In this document: piece after piece, positions 8,102 to 17,800 of the stretch
How positions within the stretch are numbered: position 1 is the first letter of the stretch
Layout of the letters: the number at the start of each line of letters is the position of its first letter
NCBI GenBank assembly: GCA_003135635.1
Contig: PLCJ01000003.1
Span: 117,087 to 165,337 of the forward strand
Reading direction: 5' to 3'
DNA length: 48,251 nt
Source: Candidatus Adlerbacteria bacterium
GTDB lineage: Bacteria; Patescibacteriota; Minisyncoccia; Phycocordibacterales; SBAW01
Made by a program: the position numbers and the translations under genes
The notes under the pieces: model-generated
What the model was told of the DNA's origin: nothing
The model's database searches: none
The model's input: only the letters and a program-made list of their open reading frames with translations

Positions 8102-10054
8102 ATGTCTCCACATAAAAATAGATCTACGAGACAGAAAAAAATAATAACTGGAATCATACAAATCGCTCGCAACGGAAAAGGATATATTGCTTGGCCAGAG
8201 GAGGCCAGTAAAGAAGATGCGAGAATAGAAAATCAGGACCTTTTAGGAGCGCTCAACGGTGACCTCGTTGAAGTAGCGCTGACGAAGTTTTCTTCCCCGC
8301 CGCAAGGAAAAGTTTTAAAAGTGATCAGCCGTGCTAAGAATGAGTTTGTTACAACCCTCAAAGAGATCGAGGGACAGTGGTTCGCTGTTCCCGTTGACCC
8401 AAGATTTTATCGTACAATTCATTTAATTGGGGTGCCAGAAAATACCACTGCCAACAGCAAAGCTCTCATACGCCTTATATCATTTAGCGGCAGCGCAGAC
8501 CCAGAGGGTGAAATAATCACCCTTATCGGACCAGTCGGCGAGCACTATGCAGAAATGAACGCTATTGTGCTTGAACATGGATTTGCAATTGAGTTTCCAG
8601 AAGAAGTCAAAAAGGAAGCACGTCTAATAGAAGAGCACCATGCGAGGACTATTGCAGAGGAAACGATACACCGGAGGGATTATCGACAATTATCCACCCT
8701 TACTATTGATCCAGCTGATGCTAAAGATTTTGATGATGCGCTTAGTGTGCATGAGCTTAGTCATGATGAATATGAAATCGGCATACATATTGCGGATGTG
8801 ACCTTTTTTGTGAGACCAAAAACAGCGCTTGATACAGAAGCGAGAAAACGTAGTACGAGCGTGTATCTTGTCGATGCGACTATACCGATGCTTCCGGAAG
8901 AACTCTCTGGAAATGTATGCAGTCTGCGAGAAAATGAAGATCGTCTTACCTTTTCTGCCGTATTTCGTATGAATAGACAAGCCAAAGTGCTCGAGCGACG
9001 ATTTGAAAAAAGTATCATTCGATCAAAAAAACGTTTTACTTATGAAGAAGCGCAGATAACACTTGATACACAACAGGGTCTGTATTTTCACGAACTTACC
9101 GTACTGCGAGATCTCGCACGCATTCTCAAAAAAGAGCGAGAGCAAATGGGCGCGATAGATTTTGGCGATGCTAATGAGGTGCATTTTACGCTTGATGAAA
9201 AAGGAACTCCGGTGAGTGTAAAGCGTGTGGATCGGCTTGAAACTAATACGCTTATTGAGGAATTTATGCTTCTTGCTAATCGCGAAGTTGCTCAGTATGT
9301 TTCAAAACTTACACAGAACATTCCAGAAAAAAGTCCCCTATTTCTCTACCGTATTCATGATACGCCAAAAGAAGATAGGATCGAGGAGCTTGCTACTTTT
9401 GTACGCGCCATCGGATATGATTTTGGCAATAAAAAAAGAAATCATTCTCCACGCGATATAATCAAATTGTTAAAAGATATTGAAGGTACAGCCGAGGAGA
9501 ACCTTATTCGCACAGCGACTGTGCGCTCAATGGCCAAGGCAATCTATTCTACAAAAAATATTGGACACTTTGGACTGATGCTTCGACACTACACACATTT
9601 TACTTCTCCGATACGGCGCTATCCAGATATACTCGTACATCGTATACTCCTATCACATCTCAACCACAAACTGCTGACGCAGGAGGAATTTAGCAACCTT
9701 GAGCAACTATGTATTGCCGCAAGCGAACAAGAAGCAAGGGCAGTAGCCGCTGAGCGGGAAAGTATACGCTATAAGCAAGTGCAATATATGACTAGTAAAA
9801 TTGGACAGGAATTTGATGCTCTTATCTCAGGCGTAACAGATTGGGGTTTGTATGTAGAAGAAAAAGAGACCTCTGCCGAAGGGTTGGTGCGAATACGTAC
9901 TCTGGGAAATGAATATTTTAATTATGTTGCAAAAGAATATGCACTTGTGGGAGAACAGAGCAAAAAAAAATACACGCTGGGTGACCAGGTGCGAGTTAAA
10001 TTAGTCGCGACTGATCCAGCAGCACGAACATTGGATTTTGCCTTGATTATCTAA
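8102..10054 (+). CDS. rnr: Ribonuclease R (RNB family 3'-5' exoribonuclease)
   Basis: Processive 3'-to-5' exoribonuclease that degrades structured RNA. About 650 residues from the ATG at 8102 (MSPHKNRSTRQKK). An in-frame ATG at 8027 exists but would begin inside the divergent rpsP promoter, so it is not chosen. Order: N-terminal OB/cold-shock-like domain (about 15-60), RNB catalytic domain with the metal-binding motif DPADAKDFDDA at 203-213, the family signature HFTSPIRRYPD near 497-507, and a C-terminal S1 domain (about 580-650). It lacks the long basic tail of E. coli RNase R. Its stop lies one base from the stop of the convergent smc gene. Confidence 0.94.
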   Translation: MSPHKNRSTRQKKIITGIIQIARNGKGYIAWPEEASKEDARIENQDLLGALNGDLVEVALTKFSSPPQGKVLKVISRAKNEFVTTLKEIEGQWFAVPVDPRFYRTIHLIGVPENTTANSKALIRLISFSGSADPEGEIITLIGPVGEHYAEMNAIVLEHGFAIEFPEEVKKEARLIEEHHARTIAEETIHRRDYRQLSTLTIDPADAKDFDDALSVHELSHDEYEIGIHIADVTFFVRPKTALDTEARKRSTSVYLVDATIPMLPEELSGNVCSLRENEDRLTFSAVFRMNRQAKVLERRFEKSIIRSKKRFTYEEAQITLDTQQGLYFHELTVLRDLARILKKEREQMGAIDFGDANEVHFTLDEKGTPVSVKRVDRLETNTLIEEFMLLANREVAQYVSKLTQNIPEKSPLFLYRIHDTPKEDRIEELATFVRAIGYDFGNKKRNHSPRDIIKLLKDIEGTAEENLIRTATVRSMAKAIYSTKNIGHFGLMLRHYTHFTSPIRRYPDILVHRILLSHLNHKLLTQEEFSNLEQLCIAASEQEARAVAAERESIRYKQVQYMTSKIGQEFDALISGVTDWGLYVEEKETSAEGLVRIRTLGNEYFNYVAKEYALVGEQSKKKYTLGDQVRVKLVATDPAARTLDFALII

Positions 10055-10055
10055 G

Positions 10056-12281
10056 TTATTTTGCTACCACAAGAGCTTCTTCAAAATGGACTGACAATAG
10101 TTTAGAAATGCCGTCGCTGTTCATGGTAATACCGTAAAGCACTCCTGCCCGGGACATTGTTTCGCGATTATGAGTAATCAAAATCAGTTGCGATTTCTGG
10201 GCAAGGTTTTCAATCATATCGCCGTAACGACGTGAGTTTGCCTCATCAAGCGCTGCATCAGTTTCGTCGAGGATAAGAAAGGGAGGTGGGTTAACCTGCG
10301 ACATCGCAAAGATAAGTGCGATAGACGTGAGCGCTCGTTCACCTCCGGAGAGCATATGAAGCCCTTTGATACGTTTATGGGGGAGCGTAATAGCAATATC
10401 TATACCCTCTTCGACTTCATCAGTAGTTTCATTTTTTTCTGAGACACTTTCTAATGCGATAGAACGTCGTGATTTCTCTTCATGCACAATAGAAAGTGTG
10501 GCACTCCCTCCTCCAAACATAAGCTTGAAAAAAATATTAAATTCTATATTTATAGTTTCTATTCCAGCGACAAAACGAGTTTGGAGAGTCGCCGTAAGCT
10601 CCTCAACTAGCTGATAGAGCTTTCGCGCAGAGACCTCAAGGTCCTTAATTTCACGTGCTAAAAATTCCTCTCGGGTACTCGTCTCTTTATATTCTTGAAG
10701 AATCTCCTTTGTATTTCCCATCCCAATCTCCTCGAGTCGGATCTTGAGTCGCTCGAGTTTGCGGCGACGCTCCTGCTGCAGAGCGCGATCCTCAGTAAAG
10801 ATCTCTGTGACAGTGAGCTTCTCGCCATGGGTATTTGTGAGTGGGTAGGAATCAAATCCCGCTGCATCACTGCCGATGAGTGCTCCCGCTTCTGCAAATT
10901 CCAAGCGAAAGGTTTCTCGCTCCTTAGCAAGAATCTGTTCTTGAGCTGAAAGTTGAACAAGTATGCTCTCAAGTTCGCTCCGACGTGCCATCCCAGAGAA
11001 AAGCTCGCGTTCGATTTCTCGGCTTGTTTCTCTTTCGCTCTCCATGCCTGTGCGCAGCTTGACAATGGCTGCAGTAATATCCTTTTCTTTTCCTTGTAAA
11101 TCGTGTAGTTCCTGTTCAATTTCAGCCTTGCGCGCGTGGTCCTGTTCTATATGTTGTTCGGATGTTGTATGCATAAGACGCCCGAGGAACTCTTTTGTCC
11201 GAGTGAGAAGAGCTGTAATACGCGCGTGCAACAAAGAGACATCGAGAGTGAGAGATTCCTTCAGTTCTTGTTCAACGTGGCGCACAAACTCTTCTACCTG
11301 TGCGTGGGGTATTATGACTCCTACTTCTTTAACCATACGCTCACGCAGAGCCTCTTCACCTTCGATTCGGCCCAGACGACGCGTAACTTGTTCACGCTTT
11401 TGCGTCATCGTGCGACTCTCTTCCTCAAGAACAACAAGTTTACTTGCGACATTGTCATTTTTACTTTTGTTTCCGATTTCCGTGCGTAACTGTGTAATGC
11501 GTACTTCAAGTACCTTGCGCTCCCCTTGAGGAGCAGCGCGTTTTTCCTCCAGCTGTTCCTGTGCCACGCGCAGATATATGCTTTCACGTCCGAGGTATTC
11601 CAGATATTTTTGGGAAATTTCAGTTTGTAAACGACTGACCTCTTCTATCTTTTTGACTTGTCCGTGCAAAAAACGAAGATGTGGGGCAAGCTCACGGCGC
11701 AACATCTCAACCTCGCGCATGTTTTCTGCTGTCTTCTCAAGTTTTCGTTCAGCGTCCTCCCGCTTATACAGATACGCAGTAAGTCCCAGCGCATCCTCCA
11801 GCATCTCGCGCCGTTCACGGGAGGAAGCCGACAGTATTCTGTCCGCTTCACCTTGAGAAATAATGTGGTGTCCCGATGCACCAATATTTGCTTGTGACAG
11901 CAACTCAACAATATCGCGCAAACGAACAACTGAGCTGTTGAGTAGATATTCGCTAATACCGTCCCGATGTACAACCCGTTCGATCGATACTTCATCGAAG
12001 TCGAGATTAAACGCTCGATCATAATTGTCAAAAATAAGTTTTACAGATGCACGCCCACTGCGCGGCACTCCTCCAGAACCATTCCAAATCATATCTTCAC
12101 CACGCCGGCCGCGCATTGACTTCATTGATTGCTCACCAAGCACAAAACGAAATGCCTCCGCTATATTGCTCTTACCTGAGCCATTGGGTCCAACAATCGC
12201 GGTAATTGTCACTCCAAAATCAAGCGACGTTTTGCGTGCAAATGATTTAAAACCAACAAGCTCAATGCTCTTAAGGCGCAT
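10056..12281 (-). CDS. smc: SMC-type chromosome segregation ATPase, short form without visible hinge
   Basis: ATPase of the SMC family, which compacts and segregates chromosomes. Head motifs are complete: Walker A GPNGSGKS at 31-38, an N-terminal head resembling canonical SMC (LSQANIGASGHHIISQGEAD), the ABC signature LSGGERALTS at 644-653, and Walker B FLILDE at 668-673. Only 741 residues long, against about 1,150-1,200 for bacterial SMC. The region 165-560 is mostly charged heptad-like coiled coil. I find no SMC hinge domain and no Rad50-type CxxC hook. It follows rnc by 12 bases; no scpA or scpB is in the window. An SbcC/Rad50-like role is less likely given the SMC-like head. Confidence 0.88.
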   Translation of the reverse strand: MRLKSIELVGFKSFARKTSLDFGVTITAIVGPNGSGKSNIAEAFRFVLGEQSMKSMRGRRGEDMIWNGSGGVPRSGRASVKLIFDNYDRAFNLDFDEVSIERVVHRDGISEYLLNSSVVRLRDIVELLSQANIGASGHHIISQGEADRILSASSRERREMLEDALGLTAYLYKREDAERKLEKTAENMREVEMLRRELAPHLRFLHGQVKKIEEVSRLQTEISQKYLEYLGRESIYLRVAQEQLEEKRAAPQGERKVLEVRITQLRTEIGNKSKNDNVASKLVVLEEESRTMTQKREQVTRRLGRIEGEEALRERMVKEVGVIIPHAQVEEFVRHVEQELKESLTLDVSLLHARITALLTRTKEFLGRLMHTTSEQHIEQDHARKAEIEQELHDLQGKEKDITAAIVKLRTGMESERETSREIERELFSGMARRSELESILVQLSAQEQILAKERETFRLEFAEAGALIGSDAAGFDSYPLTNTHGEKLTVTEIFTEDRALQQERRRKLERLKIRLEEIGMGNTKEILQEYKETSTREEFLAREIKDLEVSARKLYQLVEELTATLQTRFVAGIETINIEFNIFFKLMFGGGSATLSIVHEEKSRRSIALESVSEKNETTDEVEEGIDIAITLPHKRIKGLHMLSGGERALTSIALIFAMSQVNPPPFLILDETDAALDEANSRRYGDMIENLAQKSQLILITHNRETMSRAGVLYGITMNSDGISKLLSVHFEEALVVAK

Positions 12282-12293
12282 TTTACCCTTATG

Positions 12294-12986
12294 TTACCAC
12301 CTCTTTTTCTCAAGTGCTGCACGAGCAGCCTCCTGTTCTGCTTCTTGTTTACTTTTCCCATCGCCTTGAGCAAGTAGGGTATCTTTCACATATACACCGA
12401 CTATAAAATGCTTATCGTGGTCGGGACCCATCTCATGAATAACAGAGTAATAAGGGGTTGCACCTTCTGTTTCTTGTACTTTCTCTTGCAAGGTTGATTT
12501 AGAATCTTGCCACAAGCGTTTGCGTATAATGTCCTCAATCTTCGGGAAAAGATAGGTTGCGATAAAGGTCTTCGTGACATCATATCCTTGGTCAAGGAAC
12601 AGCGCGCCTACAATCGCCTCAAACGCATTTGCAAGCAAGACGCTGCGAGCACGGCCAGTATCCTTTGCTTCCCCCCGTGAGAGAAGAAGGTAATCATTCA
12701 TCCCAATTTCTGTTGCGACCTCGGCACAGGTAACCGCGTTAACCAGAGCTGCACGAAATGCGGTTAGCTCCCCTTCTGTTTGATCAGGAAACTTTTCATA
12801 TAAAAAATGTGTAGAGATAAGCTCCAATACTGCATCTCCTAGAAATTCTAATCGCTCATTATGACCAATCGTTTCGCCGCGATGCTCATTAATATATGAT
12901 CGGTGAGTAAATGCTTGACGCAAGAGAGCGACATCATTAAATGAAACCCCTATTTTCTCTTCAAATGTTTTGAAATCTTTCTGCAT
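12294..12986 (-). CDS. rnc: Ribonuclease III
   Basis: Double-strand-specific endoribonuclease that processes rRNA precursors and structured mRNAs. At 230 residues it is full length. The catalytic signature NERLEFLGDAVL is at 43-54, with further acidic residues of the active site around DTGRARSVLLANAFEAIVGA. A C-terminal dsRNA-binding domain covers about 155-228 (STLQEKVQE ... GDGKSKQEAEQEAARAAL). It sits in the rnhB-rpmF-nusB/nudix-rnc-smc series; an rnc-smc order is common in bacteria. Confidence 0.96.
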   Translation of the reverse strand: MQKDFKTFEEKIGVSFNDVALLRQAFTHRSYINEHRGETIGHNERLEFLGDAVLELISTHFLYEKFPDQTEGELTAFRAALVNAVTCAEVATEIGMNDYLLLSRGEAKDTGRARSVLLANAFEAIVGALFLDQGYDVTKTFIATYLFPKIEDIIRKRLWQDSKSTLQEKVQETEGATPYYSVIHEMGPDHDKHFIVGVYVKDTLLAQGDGKSKQEAEQEAARAALEKKRW

Positions 12987-12988
12987 TA

Positions 12989-13888
12989 TTATTTTGTTGA
13001 ATGTGATGCAAGCTGTTTAACTGCTTTAATAACAATCGGGAGCATGTCATCATAAAAATTAAGTTCTGTGGCATCTTGCATACGAAACCAGCGAGCATCA
13101 TCCAGGCCGCCCTTTTTAGCCAGTTCAATGTCATCCCACGGCGACTCAGCAAGAAAATATACTACGTGTTTGCGCTTTTTGCCTGCCTCAGGATCTGAGG
13201 CAACGTATTCATTTTCGCCCAAACATTCCTTAGGTGTAATAGTAAGTCCAATTTCTTCTTTTATCTTACGGATTACTCCGTCCTCGGGCTTTTCTTCCAA
13301 TGCAAGTTTTCCTTTGGAAAGAGTCCAGTGGCCAAACACGTCGTGTACAAGAGCAAGATATAACTCCCCATCGTGCCTGGCATAGACCACAGCACCAACG
13401 AGACGCTCCAGGGGCATTTTTTCATAGGGAACATCTTTTTTCTTTTTGCCGATTTCGTTTTTACCCGGCTCTCCCAGTTCTTTGTAAACAGCTCCCAAGA
13501 CACCGTTCACGAATCGACCGCTATTATCACCACCGAAGCTCTTGGCAAGTTCGATTGCTTCATTTATAGCGACTTTTGCTGGGACCACAGCACGATCAGC
13601 AAATAAAAGTTCGTATAAGCCAAGTCGCAGTACATTACGGTCCACAAGCGCTATACGTTCAAGAGGCCATTCGGGAGCAGCCTTCCCCATTACTAAATCA
13701 AGGTCATCTTTGTGCCCAATCGTGCCACTCAAAACTTCCTGCATAAACGATATATCGCTGATGCCTGGGGCAGATTCTTGTGCATTGCGTATGAGCGATT
13801 CGCGAGCTTCATGTAAAGAGTAGCTTCGAAAATCCCACTCAAAAAGTGTTTGAAGTACCACTGCCCGTGAAAGGTGCCGATTTGCCAT
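12989..13888 (-). CDS. nusB: NusB-Nudix hydrolase fusion protein
   Basis: The N-terminal part (about 1-140) is NusB, the antitermination factor that binds boxA RNA with NusE: RHLSRAVVLQTLFEWDF, then DRNVLRLGLYELLF, NEAIELAKSFGGDNSGRFVNGVLG. A lysine-rich linker (about 141-157) leads to a Nudix domain (158-299). Its Nudix box runs from G193 to L215, with E199, R207 and the E211-E212 pair in register; the usual RE step reads RK. Nudix enzymes hydrolyse nucleoside diphosphates linked to another group; the substrate here is unknown. ATG at 13888 is preferred to a TTG two codons upstream. The frame runs through both domains without a stop. rnc follows after 2 bases. Confidence 0.9.
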   Translation of the reverse strand: MANRHLSRAVVLQTLFEWDFRSYSLHEARESLIRNAQESAPGISDISFMQEVLSGTIGHKDDLDLVMGKAAPEWPLERIALVDRNVLRLGLYELLFADRAVVPAKVAINEAIELAKSFGGDNSGRFVNGVLGAVYKELGEPGKNEIGKKKKDVPYEKMPLERLVGAVVYARHDGELYLALVHDVFGHWTLSKGKLALEEKPEDGVIRKIKEEIGLTITPKECLGENEYVASDPEAGKKRKHVVYFLAESPWDDIELAKKGGLDDARWFRMQDATELNFYDDMLPIVIKAVKQLASHSTK

Positions 13889-13959
13889 TGTCAAAAAAAC
13901 GTCTTAACCCCCTATACGCCCCCTGATAAAGAAAAAAGAGATTGCTCTTTATGCTGTGT

Positions 13960-14184
13960 CTAGCGTCTCTCTCCTTCTTTTTTTGTTCGTTTCGCGACCC
14001 TCGCCTGGGCCTGCTGGGCGAGATCTATAACTACACGTCCGCGGTAACGTCCACAAGAAGGGCATGCGCGATGTGATACGCGCAATGCGCCACACTCACA
14101 GGCCGACAGCGCCTGAACCGCGAGCGCGTGATGCGACCGTCGGTTGCGTGTTTGCGCCCGAGTATGTCTCATGCGGACTACCAT
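13960..14184 (-). CDS. rpmF: 50S ribosomal protein L32
   Basis: Small zinc-binding protein of the large subunit. MVVRMRHTRAQTRNRRS matches the basic L32 N-terminus, followed by a zinc ribbon SACECG...ACPSCG in which the first pair is CxC rather than the more usual CxxC. 74 residues, slightly longer than typical because of a basic tail. The ATG at 14184 has a -10-like TAGGGT six bases upstream and no convincing Shine-Dalgarno. Confidence 0.9.
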   Translation of the reverse strand: MVVRMRHTRAQTRNRRSHHALAVQALSACECGALRVSHRACPSCGRYRGRVVIDLAQQAQARVAKRTKKEGERR

Positions 14185-14190
14185 AGAAAT

Positions 14191-14219
14191 ACCCTAACAT
14201 TCCAGGGGAAAACACACAA
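14191..14219 (-). promoter_or_regulatory. Candidate rpmF promoter
   Basis: Minus-strand TTGTGT (14214-14219), 17-base spacer, TAGGGT (14191-14196), then six bases to the ATG. Same geometry as the rpmE promoter; would give a leaderless mRNA. The AGGG inside it could instead act as a weak ribosome-binding site. Confidence 0.4.
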
Positions 14220-14229
14220 GCATCGCAGC

Positions 14230-14814
14230 CTAAAAGTTATGACAAAAACTCTTTCGATGGATAGCGCATAGTCCAAATTGTTTGATTGCTCCGCGATGGA
14301 GATCAGTACCATATCCTTTATGTAGCTCAAAACTATATACAGGGAATTTTTTTCCTAAACGCCGCATGAGTCGATCCCGTCGCACTTTCGCTGCAATCGA
14401 AGCAAGTGAAATAATAGGCTCTATCCTATCTCCCCCAATGATGGTTCTTTGCTTATAACGCGATGGCGCATGAAGTAAGCCATCAAGAAGTATATACGTA
14501 CTCCTCGGCTCTGGTGCCAGACGATGGATACCTCGCCGGAGTGCACGCGTCACGGCCTTTGTGATACCAACTTGGTCTATGGTGCTCGCTAAAGAAAACG
14601 CAACCGTATACCGGAGTGCTCCCTTGTGGTGAAGGAGTGCTAAGCGCTCAAACAACTCCTCCCGCTTTTTCTCTGAAAGCGCTTTTGAGTCAGCGATACC
14701 GGGGAACTCTTTCGTAACGTCAAAAGTATACGGAACCATGACAATACCGACGGCAACTGGTCCAGCAAGCGGACCACGTCCAGCCTCATCGATGCCAATA
14801 TACATATCCGTCAT
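14230..14814 (-). CDS. rnhB: Ribonuclease HII
   Basis: Cleaves RNA in RNA-DNA hybrids and at single ribonucleotides in DNA. 194 residues, normal length. The motif GIDEAGRGPLAGPV gives catalytic D9 and E10; DSKALSEKKRE starts at D42; D111 (ILLDGLL) and D147 in SLASIAAKVRRD complete the acidic site; HKGYGT is near the C-terminus. Begins a minus-strand series leading to smc, and is divergent from dnaE, 55 bases between start codons. TACCAT lies 8 bases before its ATG. Confidence 0.95.
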   Translation of the reverse strand: MTDMYIGIDEAGRGPLAGPVAVGIVMVPYTFDVTKEFPGIADSKALSEKKREELFERLALLHHKGALRYTVAFSLASTIDQVGITKAVTRALRRGIHRLAPEPRSTYILLDGLLHAPSRYKQRTIIGGDRIEPIISLASIAAKVRRDRLMRRLGKKFPVYSFELHKGYGTDLHRGAIKQFGLCAIHRKSFCHNF

Positions 14815-14857
14815 TATCTCTTATGGTAGCAGGAGTGGCTTAAATCATGCACGTCTG

Positions 14858-14863
14858 TATACT
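14858..14863 (+). promoter_or_regulatory. dnaE -10 element, leaderless geometry
   Basis: TATACT exactly six bases before the dnaE ATG. No good -35 hexamer and no Shine-Dalgarno are present. Confidence 0.55.
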
Positions 14864-14869
14864 CGAGAT

Positions 14870-17800
14870 ATGTCGAGATTTGTTCATCTGCACGCCCACT
14901 CACATTACTCACTTCTGCGAGCTCTTCCGAAAATCCCTGACCTGGTTGCAGCAGCAAAAAAAGAGGGGTGTAGTGCGCTTGCGCTTACTGATCTTGATAA
15001 TCTATACGGAGCTATTGAATTTTATAAAGAATGTAAGGCACAAAATATCAAGCCTATCTTGGGACTTGACGCTCATGTAGGTAACGAACAACGTCTCGTG
15101 CTGCTTGCTCAAAACAACATCGGCTATAAACATCTGCTCGCGCTCGTTAGTGAAGCCAATCTCGCTGAGCATACTCATACGCCAATTTTTACCCGCCAGA
15201 TGCTGCGCGCACATGCTGAAGGGTTGATTGTCATAGCACCTATGATTCAGGGCGAGATAACATCCGCCCTGCGAGCTCAAGATACGGCACGCGCAGTGCG
15301 TCTCCTTCTTGAGTATCAAGAAATTTTTGGTCATGAGCGAATATATCTTGAGGTGGGACAATACGAAGATGACGCCCTTATACAGACCATCCGTGAGTTT
15401 GGGCAAACATATAACACTCCTATAGTAGCGGGACAAGAGATACGCTATCTCCACCGTGACGATCGTCGAGCGTGGAGAACTATGCAAGCAATAGAGCACA
15501 AAGATCGCGGTGAGGAGGATGAGAGCCAGGATGCCGACTTATCGTTTCGATCTGACTGGGATATGCAGAAACTTTTTGGCGATATTCCGGAAACACTTAC
15601 CAATACACTCGTTATTGCTCAACAATGCAATGTAGAACTTCCGTTTGATGTTTGGATGTTTCCCAATTTTCCCCTCCCTCCCCACGCTACATTTGATACT
15701 GAACTACGCAGGCTTATTGAGGAAGGGCTTGCACATCGAGGACTTGCCGAGGAGCCACAGGTACGCGAGCGCATTGAGTATGAATATCATATTATCTGCA
15801 AAAAAGGGTTCTCACCGTACTTTTTGGTGGTAGCAGATCTGCTTTCCTTTGCGCGTCACAGTGGCATCCTCACCACTACCCGCGGATCGGCGGCAGGTTC
15901 ACTCATCTCCTATCTCATTGGCATTACAAACGTTGATCCGCTCCACTACAAACTCCCCTTTGAGCGGTTTTTGAATCCTGAACGACCCTCTGCGCCTGAT
16001 ATAGATATGGATTTTGCTGATAACCGTCGAGATGAAGTCATTGAATATACGCGTCAAAAATATGGAGCGGAACACGTAGCCCAAATCGGCACCTTCGGCA
16101 CTATGCTTGCGCGTGGGGTGGTACGCGATGTGGCACGAGCACTTGGGTACCCCTATGGACTCGGTGATCGCATCGCCAAAGAAATTCCTATGGGCTCACA
16201 GGGTTTTCCTATGACACTGAGCCGAGCGCTCAGTGAAAATGCGGAACTTGCTGCTATGTATAAAAACGAGGACGAGGTACAAGAAATTATTGATTTAGGG
16301 AAAAAAATCGAGGGCTGCGCACGCCACATTTCCGTACATGCAGCTGGCGTAGTGATTTCCCCACAACCACTGACTGAATTTACTCCGATCCAGCGCGATC
16401 CCAAGGGGGGCAAAATCATTACACAATATGACATGTATTCGATAGAGAATGCGGGACTTTTAAAATTCGATTTTCTTGGTATCCGTAACTTGGCGATACT
16501 CGCACATTCCGTTGAGCTTGTAGAAAAATTACGTGGTGAAAAAATTGATATTGAAAACGTTCCGCTTGATGATACTAAGACCTTTACCATGCTTGCACGT
16601 GGTGAGACTGAAGGAATATTTCAGCTAAACGGCTCTGGTATGACTAGGTATCTCAAAGAACTTAAACCCACAAGTATTTATGACATTAATGTTATGGTTG
16701 CGCTCTTTCGCCCAGGCCCCATGGAATCTATACCGGCCTATATTGAGCGCAAACATAATCCGACACTAGTGCGTTACCTTGATCCACGGATGCGTGAATA
16801 TCTTGATACCTCCTATGGCCTCTTGGTATATCAAGATGATGTGCTTCTTACCGCTATCAAGCTTGGTGGATATTCTTGGCTTGGTGCTGACAAGCTGCGC
16901 AAGGCAATAGGCAAAAAAATCCCCGAGGTCATGAAGGCAGAAAAGGAAAAATTAATTAAGGGGTTTATCGAATATGGCAAACTTTCCAAAGAACTGGCAG
17001 AACAACTGTGGAAGCTTATCGAACCATTTGCAGCATACGGCTTTGGTAAAGCGCATGCCGCTAGCTATGGCAAAGTCGCCTATCAAACCGCATATATGAA
17101 GGCAAATTATCCTGTTGAATATATGGCAGCTATTCTCACTGCAGAGGCGGGTAATATTGAGACGGTTTCCGTTATGATTGCCGAGTGCAAGCGCATGAGT
17201 ATAGCTGTGCATCCGCCAGATATAAATGAAAGCTATGGCGATTTTACGGTAATTGTAGATGATACAAAAACAGCAGTTGCTATTCGTTTTGGTCTTTACT
17301 CAATAAAAAATCTCGGTCGGGGTGTTGCAGACAGCATTATCGATGAGCGGAAAAAATCTGGACCATTTTCTTCTCTTTCTAATTTTCTTTCTCGAGTCAA
17401 AGATCAAAACCTCAATAAAAAAGGATTAGAATCGCTTATTGCCTGCGGTGCTCTGGGTAGTCTGGGAGAGCGTAGAGCAATGCTCTCTTCAGTGGAAGCG
17501 TTGCTTACATATCATCGCGATGCATCAAAAGAACAAGCGCAAGATTCACTTTTTTCTGGAGAGATAGGCATGAGCGATGTGCGCCTAGCCGCAGCACCCC
17601 CGGCTACCCTTGAAGAGCGACTAAGGTGGGAAAAGGAGCTTCTGGGCCTCTATATCTCTGGCCATCCGCTTGACCGTTTCAAAGAAAAACTTTCTAAGCG
17701 ATCGATGACCCTTCGAGAGCTTAAAGAAAAAATTCCCCCAGGCGGGATCGCTATTGCTGCGGGCATGGTAGAGGGGGTACGCATGGTATTGACACGCTCG

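Noticed and set aside
8017-8172. Upstream in-frame extension of rpsP
   Set aside because: The canonical S16 N-terminus starts at 8016, and the extension would cover the promoter and overlap the divergent RNase R gene.
10963-11529. Plus-strand open frame of 188 codons inside smc
   Set aside because: Antisense shadow of the coiled-coil codons (Ser/Arg-rich product); smc motifs on the other strand are decisive.
14738-14869. Upstream extension of dnaE
   Set aside because: It overlaps rnhB on the other strand; the PHP domain begins properly at 14870, which also has TATACT six bases upstream.
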